DNA from: Spongilla lacustris
Taxonomy: Eukaryota; Porifera; Demospongiae; Spongillida; Spongillidae
Direction of reading: 5' to 3'
DNA length: 64,000 nucleotides
Assembly (NCBI GenBank): GCA_949361645.1
Contig: OX442432.1
Span: forward strand, 749,733 to 813,732
This document shows positions 22,995 to 48,877 of this stretch, in pieces. The notes beneath the pieces are model-generated. The model did not search any database. It was not told where the DNA came from and saw only the letters and a list, made by a program, of their open reading frames with translations. Positions within the stretch are counted from its first letter, which is position 1. Every line of letters begins with the position of its first letter. Position numbers and translations under genes: made by a program.

Positions 22995-23543
22995 CTATCT
23001 GGTGTCTGAGGGGCACACCATCTTGATGCAGAGTGTGCACCCAGAACAGCAGACAACAGTTACACCACACTCAAGGTCCTCCACTGTGACCTGATAAGAC
23101 CCTCCACAGCGACAAGAGCAGGAGTAACTGCCCTCTTGTTCGTCATAGTCCATTTGGTCCAACTCAACCGTGTCGCTAATTGGCCATTGCTGTGACAGTT
23201 CGAAAGCTAAAACACAAACAGGTCAAAACATGAAAATTCTCTTTAAGAAGACTATAACAACCTTTCAATTTGGCGTCGTACTCGTGTCGAAGCTTCGCGT
23301 CAGATAGAACACCATATGCCCTGCTGACTTCATGAAATTTCTGGACGGCAGCCTCCCTTTCCACTGCGGACAGTTTCTCGTCGTGTTTGTCGGGATGAAG
23401 CTACGTCATCGCCAATCCTCATCAGTAAGTAAAGCAGCACCACGCCCCTACCCTACCCGCTTCACTAGACACTGATAGCTCTTTCGTATCTCGGCCGCTT
23501 CCGCATTCTTTGACACGCACAGAACTTCGTAGTAATCTTCCAT
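22995..23543 (-). CDS. DNAJC24: Diphthamide biosynthesis protein 4, J-domain protein
   Basis: Three exons: 23457-23543, 23262-23400, 22995-23206; 145 aa (human 149). The N-terminal J domain has MEDYYEVLCVSKNAEAAEIR and an intact HPD (LHPDKHDEK). The C-terminal DPH-type zinc finger has the CRCGG signature and a later CSGC. This combination is specific to DPH4/DNAJC24, a cytosolic electron-carrying partner of the DPH1-DPH2 step that modifies the histidine of elongation factor 2. The stop is TAG at 22995-22997. INO80 ends 131 bp upstream on the same strand. All splice borders are GT-AG. Confidence 0.95.
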
Positions 23544-23673
23544 TTTAGCGTCTCGTTCCCAGACTCAATACACGTGCAAAAACATCTCAATGCATTCCCA
23601 ACCCAAGATGGGCAAGTATATATATGTCTGCCCAGCAGGAAAGAAAAAAAAAAAATGGAAACAACATAATGAT

Positions 23674-33775
<10,102 letters not shown>

Positions 33776-34629
33776 TTTCGCTCCAGCTACGACGACGCTT
33801 CGTTCGCTGACTGCTTACTGAAAATACTGCGTCGGTTGTAGTGAGAAACAGGTCTGAAGAAATAGGAGAGAAAAATTTCAGCCAGCAGCCAGCGAAAACC
33901 GCTGCTCTAGTTTCCTCGCCACTATTGCACAAAAATACGCTGGTGATACTACTCGTGGCTTTAACGCGAAAAGCTCTCCAACAGTTAGTTGCGGGGCTTA
34001 CCCGGTATTCAAAGACACGTCGAATCACACTTTCGTTCAATGCTCGACCCCACCCGCGCAGCTGGTTACCACTAATGGGCGGATTCTTTTTTGAACTTAC
34101 AGTGGGAGGCGGCAAGCTACCCTCTTTCTTATGGACTACAAAGGAGACAAGTGTCACGGAATACCTAGGACGCCACCCCGTATGCGGAAGTAGCCGTCCA
34201 TAATCGTGAGCGGTAATGGCAACTGAATTCAAAATGGCTCAGGCAAGTGCCGCCAAAGGAACGCGATGGGAAATTTTCAAACGACAGCTAACACTCACCA
34301 CGGGTCGCTATTTCATGAAAGCATGTTGACGAAATTACAAGGAAACAAACGCGTTCAAGTAGGAAGTGGCATGTGAGTAGTTTAGATTGCGTGGCGGGCT
34401 CGAGGCTGGTAGTAACCCGTAGCATTCTTCTTGCTAGCTGTAGCAACGATATGTACAGCGCTTGCTCCATCTTGTCAACATTCGCGGGGGCCGCAGGGGT
34501 TTTTCCTCCGTACATGCTCCGTCCACCTTGTCGGTTTCTGACATTCTTCCGCCGATTGCTGCACACTGCGGAAGTACGTTAACCTCTTTCATTACGAATT
34601 TTTTGTAATTTGACTCTTAGGGGGGAAAG
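33776..34629. other. INO80/MCCC2 divergent interval
   Basis: Shared upstream region. A 93-codon minus-strand frame (34288-34566, containing KMEQALYISLLQLARRML) ends near a possible GT donor and could be an exon of an unrecognised small gene. I could not connect it to further exons or to a family. No clear core promoter element. Confidence 0.4.
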
Positions 34630-36339
34630 ATGCTCAGAACGGCATTAAAACGGTGGAGTGTATTCCGTACTTGGCCACGATCTGCATCACTCAGATCTTA
34701 CCATGGCGAAGAAAGGGCAAGTACGATAGGATCCTCCCTGGAACTAAGGGATGAAGTAAAGAGAAATATTGAGCAAATGAAGCTTATTGTGGGCGACTTG
34801 AAATCTCAGGTGACCCAGATAGAACTCGGTGGGCGACCAGCCGACAGAGAACGCCACACCCGACAGGGTAAGCTCCTACCGCGGGAGAGAATCAACTTGC
34901 TCCTAGATCCCGGCTCTCCATTTCTTGAATTCTCTCAGCTTGCAGGCCACAAGCTCTACAACGATGAAGACGGAAGGGAGGAAGAGGTTCCCGCAGGGGG
35001 AATTATAACAGGCGTGGGTAGGGTGGCTGGCGTGGAGTGCATGGTGGTCGCCAACGACGCCACAGTCAAGGGAGGTACCTACTTTCCCATCACGGTAAAG
35101 AAACACGTGCGCGCCCAAGAGATCGCTATGGAAAACCGCCTTCCGTGTGTCTACCTGGTGGACTCGGGCGGAGCTATGCTCATGCATCAGAAGGACGTGT
35201 TTCCCGACCGTGATCACTTTGGACGTATCTTCTACAACCAAGCACAGATGTCGTCAGTGCGTATCCCCCAGATAGCTGTCGTGCTGGGGTCATGCACAGC
35301 CGGGGGTGCGTATGTCCCAGCTATGGCAGATGAGAGCGTCATCGTCAAGCAACAGGGCACGATCTTCCTAGCGGGCCCCCCTCTGGTTAAGGCAGCCACC
35401 AACGAGACCATCAGCGCGGAGGACCTGGGAGGGGCAGATGTCCACTGCAGAATATCGGGAGTGGCCGACCACTACGCCACAAATGACCACCACGCCCTGT
35501 CTCTGGCCAGGAGGTGCATCAGGAATCTCAACTACAAGAAGCCATCAACTGTCACCATCGAAAAACCACAAGACCCATTGTTCCCCATGGAGGACCTATA
35601 TGGGATTGTCCCGGCCAACATGAAACAGTTTTACGATGTCCGTGAGGTGATTGCCAGACTGGTGGATGGTAGCCAGTTCAGCGAATTCAAGGAATTGTAC
35701 GGCACAACCCTTGTGACTGGATTTGCTCGTCTCCACGGATACCCCGTTGGATTCGTAGCAAACAACGGGATCTTGAACTCGGAGTCAGCTCTGAAGGGCA
35801 CCCACTTCATTGAGCTCTGCTGCCAGAGAAAGGTCCCGCTCATCTTCCTTCAGAACACCACGGGATTTGTCGTGGGCAAGAATGCTGAACACGGCGGTAT
35901 AGCCAAGAATGGTGCCAAGATGGTGACAGCTGTGTCTTGCGCCCAGGTCCCTAAGATCACTGTCATGATCGGTGGGAGCTTTGGGGCGGGTAACTACGGC
36001 ATGTGCGGACGGGCGTACAGCCCTAGGTTTCTCTACATGTGGCCAAATGCCCGCATCTCGGTGATGGGAGGGGAGCAGGCTGCGGGGGTCCTGGTGTCCC
36101 TAGAGGCAAAGAAGCTCGAGAAGCAGGGCCACAAGGTCACGGAGCAGACTATCAATGAACTGAAGCGGCCCATCATAGAGAAGTACGACAAGGAGGGGCA
36201 CCCGTACTTCTCAAGTGCTAGACTGTGGGATGATGGAATTATTGACCCATTGGACACCAGAAGGGTGCTAGCGATGAGCCTGAGTGCCGCTCTGAATGCA
36301 CCCATCCCAGAGACCACATTTGGTGTGTTTAGAATGTGA
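34630..36339 (+). CDS. MCCC2: Methylcrotonoyl-CoA carboxylase beta subunit, mitochondrial
   Basis: One intronless frame of 569 aa (human 563). The N-terminus [20 protein letters not shown] is Arg-rich and lacks acids, a good mitochondrial targeting peptide. The body is a biotin-dependent carboxyltransferase. Landmarks are [47 protein letters not shown] (here [17 protein letters not shown]), [33 protein letters not shown] and the end TTFGVFRM. With the alpha subunit it carboxylates 3-methylcrotonyl-CoA in leucine breakdown in the matrix. [11 protein letters not shown] and the C-terminal FG-FRM distinguish it from propionyl-CoA carboxylase beta. Lack of introns is unusual for this window, but there is no poly-A scar or flanking repeat to prove retroposition. 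Confidence 0.98.
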   Translation: MLRTALKRWSVFRTWPRSASLRSYHGEERASTIGSSLELRDEVKRNIEQMKLIVGDLKSQVTQIELGGRPADRERHTRQGKLLPRERINLLLDPGSPFLEFSQLAGHKLYNDEDGREEEVPAGGIITGVGRVAGVECMVVANDATVKGGTYFPITVKKHVRAQEIAMENRLPCVYLVDSGGAMLMHQKDVFPDRDHFGRIFYNQAQMSSVRIPQIAVVLGSCTAGGAYVPAMADESVIVKQQGTIFLAGPPLVKAATNETISAEDLGGADVHCRISGVADHYATNDHHALSLARRCIRNLNYKKPSTVTIEKPQDPLFPMEDLYGIVPANMKQFYDVREVIARLVDGSQFSEFKELYGTTLVTGFARLHGYPVGFVANNGILNSESALKGTHFIELCCQRKVPLIFLQNTTGFVVGKNAEHGGIAKNGAKMVTAVSCAQVPKITVMIGGSFGAGNYGMCGRAYSPRFLYMWPNARISVMGGEQAAGVLVSLEAKKLEKQGHKVTEQTINELKRPIIEKYDKEGHPYFSSARLWDDGIIDPLDTRRVLAMSLSAALNAPIPETTFGVFRM

Positions 36340-36560
36340 TGTCACCATTGTACAATCTTTTAGTCACAGGTTTTAAGATTATTGACATAACCGGGCAAAG
36401 CTAATCTTCTTGCTCTGAGATATTAAATAATAAGAGTATGCAATTAAATTTTTTTTGACCACCCAAACAGTCACTTTAAAACATAGCATGACTACATGTA
36501 GAGATCGCATTGGATACACAACCAGATCAATACAACTAGTTATAGCTTGCTGCCATGGAG

Positions 36561-39384
<2,824 letters not shown>

Positions 39385-39524
39385 CTTTCTTCTTCGAGTT
39401 TGAAACGCGTGATTTAACAATAATAATTTTTAGCACAAAAATGCCTTTTTAACCCTGATTAATATTGCTTCGGGGCAAAGGACAAGGGTCAAGAATGTGC
39501 GAGTGGGAGGAGCAAAATGCATAA

Positions 39525-42500
39525 ATGGATGATGTGTACTTGTATAATAGTGAGGATAAGCCTCAGGATTGCGAAGTGAAGTCGTACTTAAAAAGCGCAG
39601 CTGAGAAGAACACCATATTAACCACATCTTTCAGCTGCGGCAAGCTTCTTCAACAGTCATCAACGCTTCCACATAACACACTTGATGACACAGATAGCGA
39701 GCATGGCCGCCTTAGTGACTGTCAGAAGCAGACAAGCTACTTACGTCACATCCCGAAGACCTCTCTTTCCCCGCACGTATCATATCTTTTGACCCGCTCC
39801 GTTCCACGATCAGGACTAGCTACCCTACCAAACATCCTTTTAGACGACTGTACGCTTGAATGGAGTACATTACCTGGTGCGCATAATTCGGCGAGTAAAC
39901 CAGCTTTTTACCTTGCCAAATTATATTTCCGTCCTCAGCCCTTATAACCACGAAGGAAGATTTCGTCGTTGGGGTTATGAACTTAGGAGTGATAGCAGAA
40001 CGTGTATCGACTAAACTTCATTCGCTGAATATGGAGACACAGTTAAAGGGTTTACCCGAGGCCTTTAGCTGGACTGCTTCCCCTGAAGTAATTTTACCAT
40101 GGAGTTTATTACCCTGCCAAGTGATTTGGAATTTTTTTTTAAATTTGTGTAGCTTTTTGTACACTGCGTGCAGCATCTGTTGGTCAGTGACCCGAGTGCT
40201 AACATTCTCAGCAGTCTCCTCTGCTGTGCGGGCCTCGAGAGAGCGTTAGGCGATGTAAGTGCCTGTTCACTCCCATGTGTCCTAACTGCTCAATGTGCTG
40301 TTCACTCCCGTGTGTCCTAACTGCTCAATGTGCTGTTCACTCCCATGTGTCCTAACTGCTCAATGTGCTGTTCACTCCCGTGTGCTCAATGTGCTGTTCA
40401 CTCCCATGTGTCCTAACTGTTCAATGTGCTGTTCACTCCCGTGTGCTCAATGTGCTGTTCACTCCCATGTGTCCTAACTGCTCAATGTGCTGTTCACTCC
40501 CGTGTGCTCAATGTGCTGTTCACTCTCGTGTGTCCTAACTGCTCAATGTGCTGTTCACTCCCGTGTGCTCAATGTGCTGTTCACTCTCGTGTGTCCTAAC
40601 TGCTCAATGTGCTGTTCACTCCCGTGTGTCCTAACTGCTCACTGGTTCCCATATGCTGTTCACTCCCATGTGACCTAACTACTCTGAACTGGTCCCAATG
40701 TTCTTTCATTGGAAGGTGTATCTTTCGGTTTCAAAAGGTAGCATATCCTCAATAACACCCTTAGTAACCTCCTTAGCAACCCCCTTAGTAACGCATATTT
40801 GGTAGCAATTGGTAATATGTATGTGTACCCATAGCAATACATGAAGTCTGGTAAGCCCCCCCCCCCCCTCCACACACACACACACATAGCAATACATGAA
40901 GTCTGGTAAGCCCCCCCCCCCCCCCCACACATAGCAATACATGAAGTCTGATAACCCCTCCCCCCACACACACACACACATAGCAATACAAAGGGACACA
41001 ACTTTGTTATGCTAATGTCACACTTCTCTTACGCCATCTTTGTTATGCTAATATCACACTTCTCTTACGCCATCTTTGTTATGCTAATATCACACTTCTC
41101 TTATGCCATCTTTGTTATGCTAATATCACACTTCTCTTACGCCATCTTTGTTATGCTAATATCACACTTCTCTTACGCCATCTTTGTTATGCTAATATCA
41201 CACTTCTCTTACGCCATCTTTGTTATGCTAATATCACACTTCTCTTATGCCATCTTTGTTATGCTAATATCACACTTCTCTTATGCCATCTTTGTTATGC
41301 TAATATCACACTTCTCTTACGCCATCTTTGTTATGCTAATATCACACTTCTCTTACGCCATCTTTGTTATGCTAATGTCACACTTCTCTTACGCCATCTT
41401 TGTTATGCTAATATCACACTTCTCTTACGCCATCTTTGTTATGCTAATATCACACTTCTCTTACGCCATCTTTGTTATGCTAATATCACACTTCTCTTAT
41501 GCCATCTTTGTTATGCTAATATCACACTTCTCTTATGCCATCTTTGTTATGCTAATATCACACTTCTCTTATGCCATCTTTGTTATGCTAATATCACACT
41601 TCTCTTACGCCATCTTTGTTATGCTAATATCACACTTCTCTTACGCCATCTTTGTTATGCTAATGTCACACTTCTCTTACGCCATCTTTGTTATGCTAAT
41701 ATCACACTTCTCTTATGCCATCTTTGTTATGCTAATATCACACTTCTCTTATGCCATCTTTGTTATGCTAATATCACACTTCTCTTATGCCATCTTTGTT
41801 ATGCTAATATCACACTTCTCTTATGCCATCTATTACTCCTTCAGTTGATCAGTGTCCATCGTTGCTTAGAGACCTGCTGGTCGCAAAGGAACTGGAGGAC
41901 GTATTTGGAACAACTGTGGTAAGACATTGTGTTTTTCCTGATTGCCCAGGTCAATGCCTTCCTCCTCAGGTGTGTCTCCTTCGCTGCCTGATGGGTCACC
42001 CTCTGGGCCTGAACTTGAGAAATCTTCTTTGGCATGGCTTTGTGGCACCATCTGAACTGCCCAAGGAGTCAGTCCAATGTTCTTCTCCCTACTTATGAGA
42101 AGGGAGGGGAAGGTGACCTCTCCTCTTTCCTTACATGAGGAGGGAGGGGAAGGTGACCTCTCCTCTTTGACCTCTTCTCTTTCCTTACATGAGGAGGGAG
42201 GGGAAGGTGACCTCTCCTCTTTGACCTCTCCTCTTTCCTTGCATGAGAAGGAGGGGAAGGTGACCTCTCCTCTTTCCTTACATGAGAAAGGAGGGGAAGG
42301 TGACCTCTTCTCTTTCCTTACATGAGAAGGGAGGGGAAGGTGACCTCTTCTCTTTCCTTACATGAGAAGGGAGGGGAAGGTGACCTCTCCTCTTTCCTTA
42401 CCTCCCTTGCACCTTTATTCTTGCCCAGGTATGCGTACTTGCTTCCAGTGCTTGCAGCAAGTCTGGGGAACAGGCTGAAGAAAGGCAGCACAGGGTCTGG

Positions 42501-44638
42501 GGAGGAGGCTGTCAACCTCTGCCACACATCCCCATTCAGACTCCGCCATAGACCCTATCTGTCTCTAAATGGGGATGCCATCACACCAGTGTTCCCAGGC
42601 AAGGTGTTCATCAGCTGCCGAATGTTCCACGTGAGGGTTGGTCTTTAATTTGCTATAGTTGTCACGGAATCAGAACTGGACGCAGTGAGGGATCTGTTCA
42701 GCCACTCCTTTTTCATCTTGCCTTCCATGCTACCTATCTGGCTAGCAGCTGTTAAGGCAGTACAGGAGAAAAGGTTGGTCAGTTGGTTGGTTGGTTGGTC
42801 AAGCCACATTCACTCAGTTAGGCTTGCAGCTGGTGTTCACTACACCAGCACAGCACACTTCTGTACATAGCCATGGGCGTTGCAGATTCTTATCCCCTAA
42901 CCCTAAACCCTGTAGATCAGGTGATGCCCTGGCCCTATTGCTACCTAGTTTGGAGCATTCTCTGAGGAGGGTCTTTGCCCACATCAATGGCTGTCCAGAG
43001 AGAGCCATCACTGCTGAAGTAGGACAGTGGTGGTGTATTGTTCACTTTTCTCCCACCCCCCCAGTGGTGGTGTATTGTTCACTTTTCTCCCTCCCCCCCA
43101 GTGGTGGTGTATTGTTCACTTTTCTCCCTCCCCCCAGTGGTGGTGTATTGTTCACTTTTCTCCCTCCCCCCAGTGGTGGTGTATTGTTCACTTTTCTCCC
43201 TCCCCCCAGTGGTGGTGTATTGTTCACTTTTCTCCCTCCCCCCAGTGGTGGTGTATTGTTCACTTTTCTCCCTCCCCCCAGTGGTGGTGTATTGTTCACT
43301 TTTCTCCCTCCCCCCCAGTGGTGGTGTATTGTTCACTTTTCTCCCTCCCCCCAGTGGTGGTGTATTGTTCACTTTTCTCCCTCTCCCCAGTGGTGGTGTA
43401 TTGTTCACTTTTCTCCCTCCCCCCAGTGGTGGTGTATTGTTCACTTTTCTCCCTCCCCCCAGTGGTGGTGTATTGTTCACTTTTCTTCCTCTCCCTCACC
43501 CCCTTTCTCACATGCATATACACTCTATAGGCTACTGTCTTGTACACAACATTTGATGAGGTGGGTGCGGTGACCTAACAGCGTGCACCAATAGAAGGTT
43601 TAGTGTGGGTCATTCCTTGCAGATCCTTAGTCCTCTCCTCCCCGATGGTTCGTCCAATCGCCTCAAGGAAGAGATTGGAGTTAACAAACTAGTAATCGTA
43701 TTGGCATGTGGCTGTCGTTATGTTATTTAATGCGCACCACTTGCATCCCCCCAGGAGATGCTATTAGACCTCATGGTTCATCCGGAGGGACCAAAATTGA
43801 GGGCCAAAATTAGCCATGGTGAAGTAAGTGTGGAGTGTTAGGAGGAGGGCATGATTGGAAATGGGCAATCACTTTGAACAGGTGGATTTCGGTTCTGTAC
43901 CACAAGTGTTTGCCAACCATGTGTTGTGTGTAGCAGTGGTCTTCTGTGCCCAATACACACTCCAAACAGAGCTCACCAAGGTACCCTAATCTCTAATGAT
44001 GGCCATGGATATAATACTTTCTGTACACACAGTCCACTACCATCGTCACCCGGTGCCTATCCATAGAGAGGCAATATGTGTCCCTCTTTCATCCCATTTC
44101 CTTGCTTAAGAAGGAGGTAGCCAATCACAAGCCTTTTACTGTGACCTGAAATGTGCATTGTCCTCCCTTACCTTACTCCTGTGTTCTCCTCCCCCTCCCT
44201 TACTCCCATGTTCGCCTCCCCCTCCCTTACCCTCAGCTTCTACAGTTGGTCACCAATCTTGAACAGTGGAAGGACATTCCCACCAATCCAGATGAAAGTT
44301 CCACAATAGACCAATTGGACAGCAGTTATGATGCAATCAGATGTGTTCTGCACATTGCACCATCACTTCATGACACATTGAAATTGGATGGTGCATGTCT
44401 TCAGTGCCAGTTAGAAAAATGGTGTGTGTGTGTGTGTGTATCCCCACAAAGACTACATTGCTCCTTAGCCTGGCTCCGCGAGCATCACCAAGTCCTTTGC
44501 AAAACCTCATCACACGCGTGTGGCAGAGGACCCTCAACACACTGTACATTCCCAGACCAGACCTGGAGCTGGTTGGACTGGCGCGAAGCATAGTCACAAA
44601 TGCAAACCAGTCTGTGTCTCAGGTAATCACATCCAACG

Positions 44639-44671
<33 letters not shown>

Positions 44672-45257
44672 TTGTGTGTGTTTGTGTGTGTTTGTGTGTG
44701 TTTGTGTGTGTTTGTGTGTGTGTGTGTGTGTGTGACAGCCATTTACCCTCTTGTGCATGCACAGGTGACCAGGACAGCAGAAGAAAGGTATGCACAGCTG
44801 AGAAGGATGGAGCTACGGGCAAGGCAGAGATCTAACTATGATCGCCTGACATCCAGGTAATATGGACAGTTGTAGAGACACAGTAATGAGATTGTGTGTG
44901 GTGTGGTGTGTGTGTGTGTGTCCAGTGTGGTTACCTATCACCAAGCCATGGTAGTGGTGATAATGTTGGTGTGTGCAAGTCTTTTAAGGCTTCCCCTGGA
45001 CCCAGGCTTTGCTATACGCCACAACAGGTAAGAACCAGTGTGTGACCCAGAAGTGGCCATTCAGACTCAGTGTACCCACCCTCTTTCAGGTTTCTCAAAA
45101 AGGTGCTACAGTTTTCAGAAAACTTTAAGTCCCGGACTTCTCCTGCCAGGAATCGTTGGACAGAAGCCACAGCACAGTGCCACATGCTGTTCACTCTAGC
45201 TTTAGAGTGTCACATGACCAGATCACATGAGGGGGCGGGGCATGATAAATGTTTATA
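39525..45257 (+). CDS. ERMARD: ER membrane-associated RNA degradation protein
   Basis: Multi-exon gene; the first exons fit as 39525-39876, 39939-40120, 40153-40254, 41853-41918, 41970-42067, 42429-42598. Later exons continue to a stop near 45257. Landmarks shared with vertebrate ERMARD (from memory) are [39 protein letters not shown] (the RNxxxHG motif of DUF4209), [34 protein letters not shown], and a C-terminal hydrophobic helix ([12 protein letters not shown]) followed by [12 protein letters not shown]. The family is an ER membrane protein of unclear biochemistry linked to RNA degradation; the HEPN-like RNxxxHG motif hints at ribonuclease activity. Two unusual introns: a 32-bp one (40121-40152) and a GC-AG one (42599-42658). 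Several introns are minisatellites. Confidence 0.9.
40255..40690 (+). repeat. Composite repeat TGCTGTTCACTCCCGTGTG in ERMARD intron 3
   Basis: About a dozen alternating units: CTCAATGTGCTGTTCACTCC followed by either CGTGTG or CATGTGTCCTAACTG. Confidence 0.92.
41005..41840 (+). repeat. 36-bp minisatellite in ERMARD intron 3
   Basis: About 23 copies of TTGTTATGCTAATATCACAC plus TTCTCTTACGCCATCT, differing mainly at ATATC/ATGTC and TACGCC/TATGCC. The unit is a multiple of three with no stop, so it reads as a 12-residue peptide repeat of 279 codons. It lies between two firm ERMARD exons and is intronic. Confidence 0.93.
42080..42410 (+). repeat. About 40-bp repeat in ERMARD intron
   Basis: Seven to eight units around CATGAGAAGGGAGGGGAAGG followed by TGACCTCTCCTCTTTCCTTA. 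Confidence 0.9.
43025..43495 (+). repeat. About 36-bp repeat in ERMARD intron
   Basis: About 13 units of CAGTGGTGGTGTATTGTTCA plus CTTTTCTCCCTCCCCC with C-run length variation, between exons ending [12 protein letters not shown] and starting [10 protein letters not shown]. Confidence 0.93.
44637..44734 (+). repeat. GT/TTTGTGTG microsatellite in ERMARD intron
   Basis: GTGTGTGTTT units followed by pure GT, between exons ending NANQSVSQ and starting VTRTAEER. Confidence 0.9.
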
Positions 45258-45290
45258 GCACATAAATAATTGACCTAAATCTCTCCACCT

Positions 45291-46030
45291 TCATTTAATG
45301 ATCTCAATGCCCATGCTGCGTGCTGACCCAATGATGGTCTTGCAGATGCTCTGCAGAGGCACACGCACAAACGCTGGGTCCTTCTGTTTGATAACTGCTA
45401 TTTCGTATATGTGTCTTAGGGATACTTTCCCTGCCACTTCAGTTCCTAAGGGGTGTGCAAAGTGATTATTAAAGTGCTGGGAACACGTGCAAGATTATAT
45501 GGTTATTAATAAAGCAATGGGAGCACGTGCAAGATTTATATGGTGCGCTTGCCTGGCTTTGAGCTCCCCTTTTCAATGCCAGCTGCCTCTTTGAGGAAGT
45601 AGGAGACGGGGGGAGTGGTTGTTGTGAAGTTAAAGGTGCGGTCAGACTGGGGAGGAGATGGACACAAGGGGCGGCTGTTATGTCCATAGCAATTACCGTG
45701 CACGACTGCATACTCAAACGTTTCAGGCCCGCGCCATGTGGTGACGATGACTTACGTTAATGGTCATTCTAACAGGGATAGGCACCCCTTCCTTAATGTC
45801 CTTAGTCCTATCGTTGAAGTCCTTGCAAAACAGTCCTATGTTGACGCCCCTCTGTGCAGTCAGAGACACTCATCAGACAGACGTGCCACAAGTTACAACT
45901 TCGCACGCATTCTAACCTGACCAAGAGCCGGACCCAGGGGTGGGGACGGGCTCGCTTTGCCGGCAGCAACGTACATACGCAGAGTTCCCGTTACTTTTAC
46001 CGGGCCGCGAGCTACACCTTTCGCAGCCAT
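45291..46030 (-). CDS. MRPL11: Mitochondrial large ribosomal subunit protein uL11m
   Basis: Four exons in phase: 45917-46030, 45756-45851, 45553-45646, 45291-45445; 152 aa. Landmarks are [46 protein letters not shown] then [31 protein letters not shown] and [12 protein letters not shown]. It forms the GTPase-associated stalk base of the mitoribosome. It is about 40 residues shorter than human MRPL11 and stops right after [12 protein letters not shown], lacking the C-terminal extension. The third intron uses a GC donor (AGCCAG then GCAAGC, 45552 down to 45446, with a normal AG acceptor). The stop lies only 33 bp from the ERMARD stop (convergent), and the start is about 50 bp from the first PRIMPOL exon. 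Confidence 0.95.
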
Positions 46031-46079
46031 TTAGTTGTTAATAATTTTTACAACTTATTATTGTTATATACTCCAATAG

Positions 46080-48802
46080 ACCCGCCTTGCTTTCCCGCCA
46101 TCACACTGGAGAATCAGCGGTGCAATAAGCGCCCAGCCTTTACGTTGGAGCCCTCAAACCCGACACGCAGGTTGCTGTCACCAGAGCCCGCGGTGTGGAG
46201 GGTGTTTCCTAAGCAACAAGCAGCTTTTGATTTTGCCAGGACTTGCAGAGAGGTGCCTACGTGAATGCTATTACATCTGATACTCTACCTCCTGTTATTT
46301 ATTCTACAGAATGTCGCAGTGTTTTCGTATGAAGCGGAAGAATTTGGTTGCGAAGGGCAGAGGAAGTACTTGGTCACCACGTACTACGAATTTGGACAGA
46401 AATACTTGTATGTTTAAGTGTTGTGACTCATACTGGGCCCCTTCCCCTCATGCTGGCCCCTCCCCATACTGGGCCCCTCCCCCTCATGCTGGCCCCTTCC
46501 CATACTGGGCCACTCTCCCTCATGCTGGCCCCTCCCCATACTGGGCCACTCCCCCTCATGCTGGCCCCTCCCCATACTGGGCCCCTCCCCCTCATGCTGG
46601 CCCCTCCCAATTTCTCCTAATGCATACTTACCGGAACCGTCTGAATCCCTACACACTGAATCCCTACATACTGGGGCCTCCCCCCAGTACATGATGTACT
46701 CGGGCCCCGCCTCCATGCTGGGAAGGGCCCTGCTAATCCCTACATACTGGGGCCCTCCTAATCCCTACATACTGGGGCCCTGCTAATCCCTACATACTGG
46801 GGCCCTCCTAATCCCTACATACTGGGCCCCTCCTAATCCCTACATACTGGGGCCCTCCTAATCCCTACATACTGGGGCCCTACATACTGGGGCCCCTCCT
46901 AATCCCTACATACTGGGACCCTCCTAATCCCTACATACTGGGGCCCTCCTAATCCCTACATACTGGGGCCCTGCTAATCCCTACATACTGGGGCCCTCCT
47001 AATCCCTACATACTGGGGCCCTACATACTGGGGCCCCTCCTAATCCCTACATACTGGGACCCTCCTAATCCCTACATACTGGGGCCCTCCTAATCCCTAC
47101 ATACTGGGGCCCTGCTAATCCCTACATACTGGGGCCCTCCTAATCCCTACATACTGGGGCCCTCCTAATCCCTACATACTGGGGCCCTACATACTGGGGC
47201 CCTCCTAATCCCTACATACTGGGGCCCTCCTAATCCATACATACTGGGGCCCTCCTAATCCCTACATACTGGGGCCCTCCTAATCCCTACATACTGGGGC
47301 CCCTCCTAATCCCTACATACTGGGGCCCTCCTAATCCCTACATACATGTACTGTGGCCTGTACGACATTGCATCCATTTGGTTCATCATATACATGTCAT
47401 ATACACATCTGGGCATGTTACATGACATACGTATGTGTTGTTATGGAGACGTGGGGGTTGGCTTGTACATGTAGATAGTTTTACCTTTCGCCTGCCTTTT
47501 GCCCAGATCAACTCGGGCACCAAGGCACTTCTATGAGGTCATAACTGAAGGTGGGTAGAGATACTATGCCCCTATTTACCCCCTACTTACTGCACATGTA
47601 CCCCTATTTACTGCACACCCACTCCTTATACCTCTGTAATCACTCTGCCACCAGGCACAGCATGCCACCTTTACTTTGATCTGGAGTACGCGATGAATGA
47701 GTATAACCTTCCTGTCAGCAGTGACCGGGTCCTTCAAACATTCATACAGGTTTGCTCTGTTCAGTCTAGTGTGAAATTAAATATTTCTGGCGACATAGTA
47801 CGTGTGTGCGCAGCTGCACAGCAAATTTGGTCTATGCTGTGACCACACCCACATTCTCATCCTTGACTCAAGCACACCTGAGAAATTTTCAAAGCACCTG
47901 ATCTTTCATATGCCCAACGCTGTTTTCCGTTCAAATGGTCATGCTGGTATGTTGTGCTTAGAATGTACACTTCTACACGTGACATGTTTTTAACCCCTTG
48001 GTTACTGTCCACTTGGTCATGCTGTCTCCATGGCTACACAACAGGAAGCTTTGTTTTCGGTATCTGTGATGAGCTGAGGTGGCTAAAAGGGTGCAGCAGT
48101 TCCCTAGGGGGCAGTGGCTCCCTAGGGGGCAGTGGCTCCCTTCAGCAGGCTTACAAGCATCACTTTGCGGGCGTCTTAACGTGCAGACACCCTCTGTGTC
48201 GCATTCCACCATGTGTGTGAGGAGGGTGGTGGGTGGGAGTGGAGGGGGAAGCTGGGCCACATGCCATGGTTGTCTTGTCCACAGGTGACCTCCTTCTGTC
48301 CCTGTTCCTTAAGACTGACACAGGAAATGACATCCTTATTTGTGATGAAGGTGTGTCCCCTCTCTCTGCTGCCTGTGTGGTCACCTTGTGTCCCCTCTCT
48401 CTGCTGCCTGTGTGTCCCCTCTCTCTGCTGCCTGTGTGGTCACCTTGTCAACAAACCATACACAGCTGTGTATTCCTGGAATAGGAACCTTCGGCTGTAT
48501 CTGTCTTCTAAACTTCGGAAAAAGGTTGCACTAGTTGTTGCCAAGGAAAACCAATTTAAAGTTAGTAAAGTTAGTGTTATTATGTACTCGGGGGGGGGGG
48601 GGGGGAGTTGGCAGCTATCATCATGTGGTGCATATACTGTGTGGTGTGTGGTGTCATGGTAACGATCAGAGTGCATATGGAGTGGATCGTGAGAAGCGCA
48701 AGAGAAGCCAGGCATTCAACACTTTACTGGACTCATTGATCTGCAATACACGGTACAATCCTCCCCTCCTCCCCCCCCCAATCCTTTTTCACATTGTGTG
48801 TG

Positions 48803-48877
<75 letters not shown>

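Noticed and set aside
39977..40249. Separate 90-codon gene starting [10 protein letters not shown]
   Set aside because: It is exon 2 of ERMARD read through the 32-bp intron; the correct join continues into [10 protein letters not shown].
41009..41848. 279-codon frame repeating [12 protein letters not shown], looking like a repeat membrane peptide
   Set aside because: 36-bp minisatellite with no stop codon lying between two firm ERMARD exons; frame continuity follows from unit length.
42896..42913. CCCTAACCCTAAACCCTG, resembling telomere repeat
   Set aside because: Only two to three units inside an ERMARD intron; too short to call an interstitial telomere.
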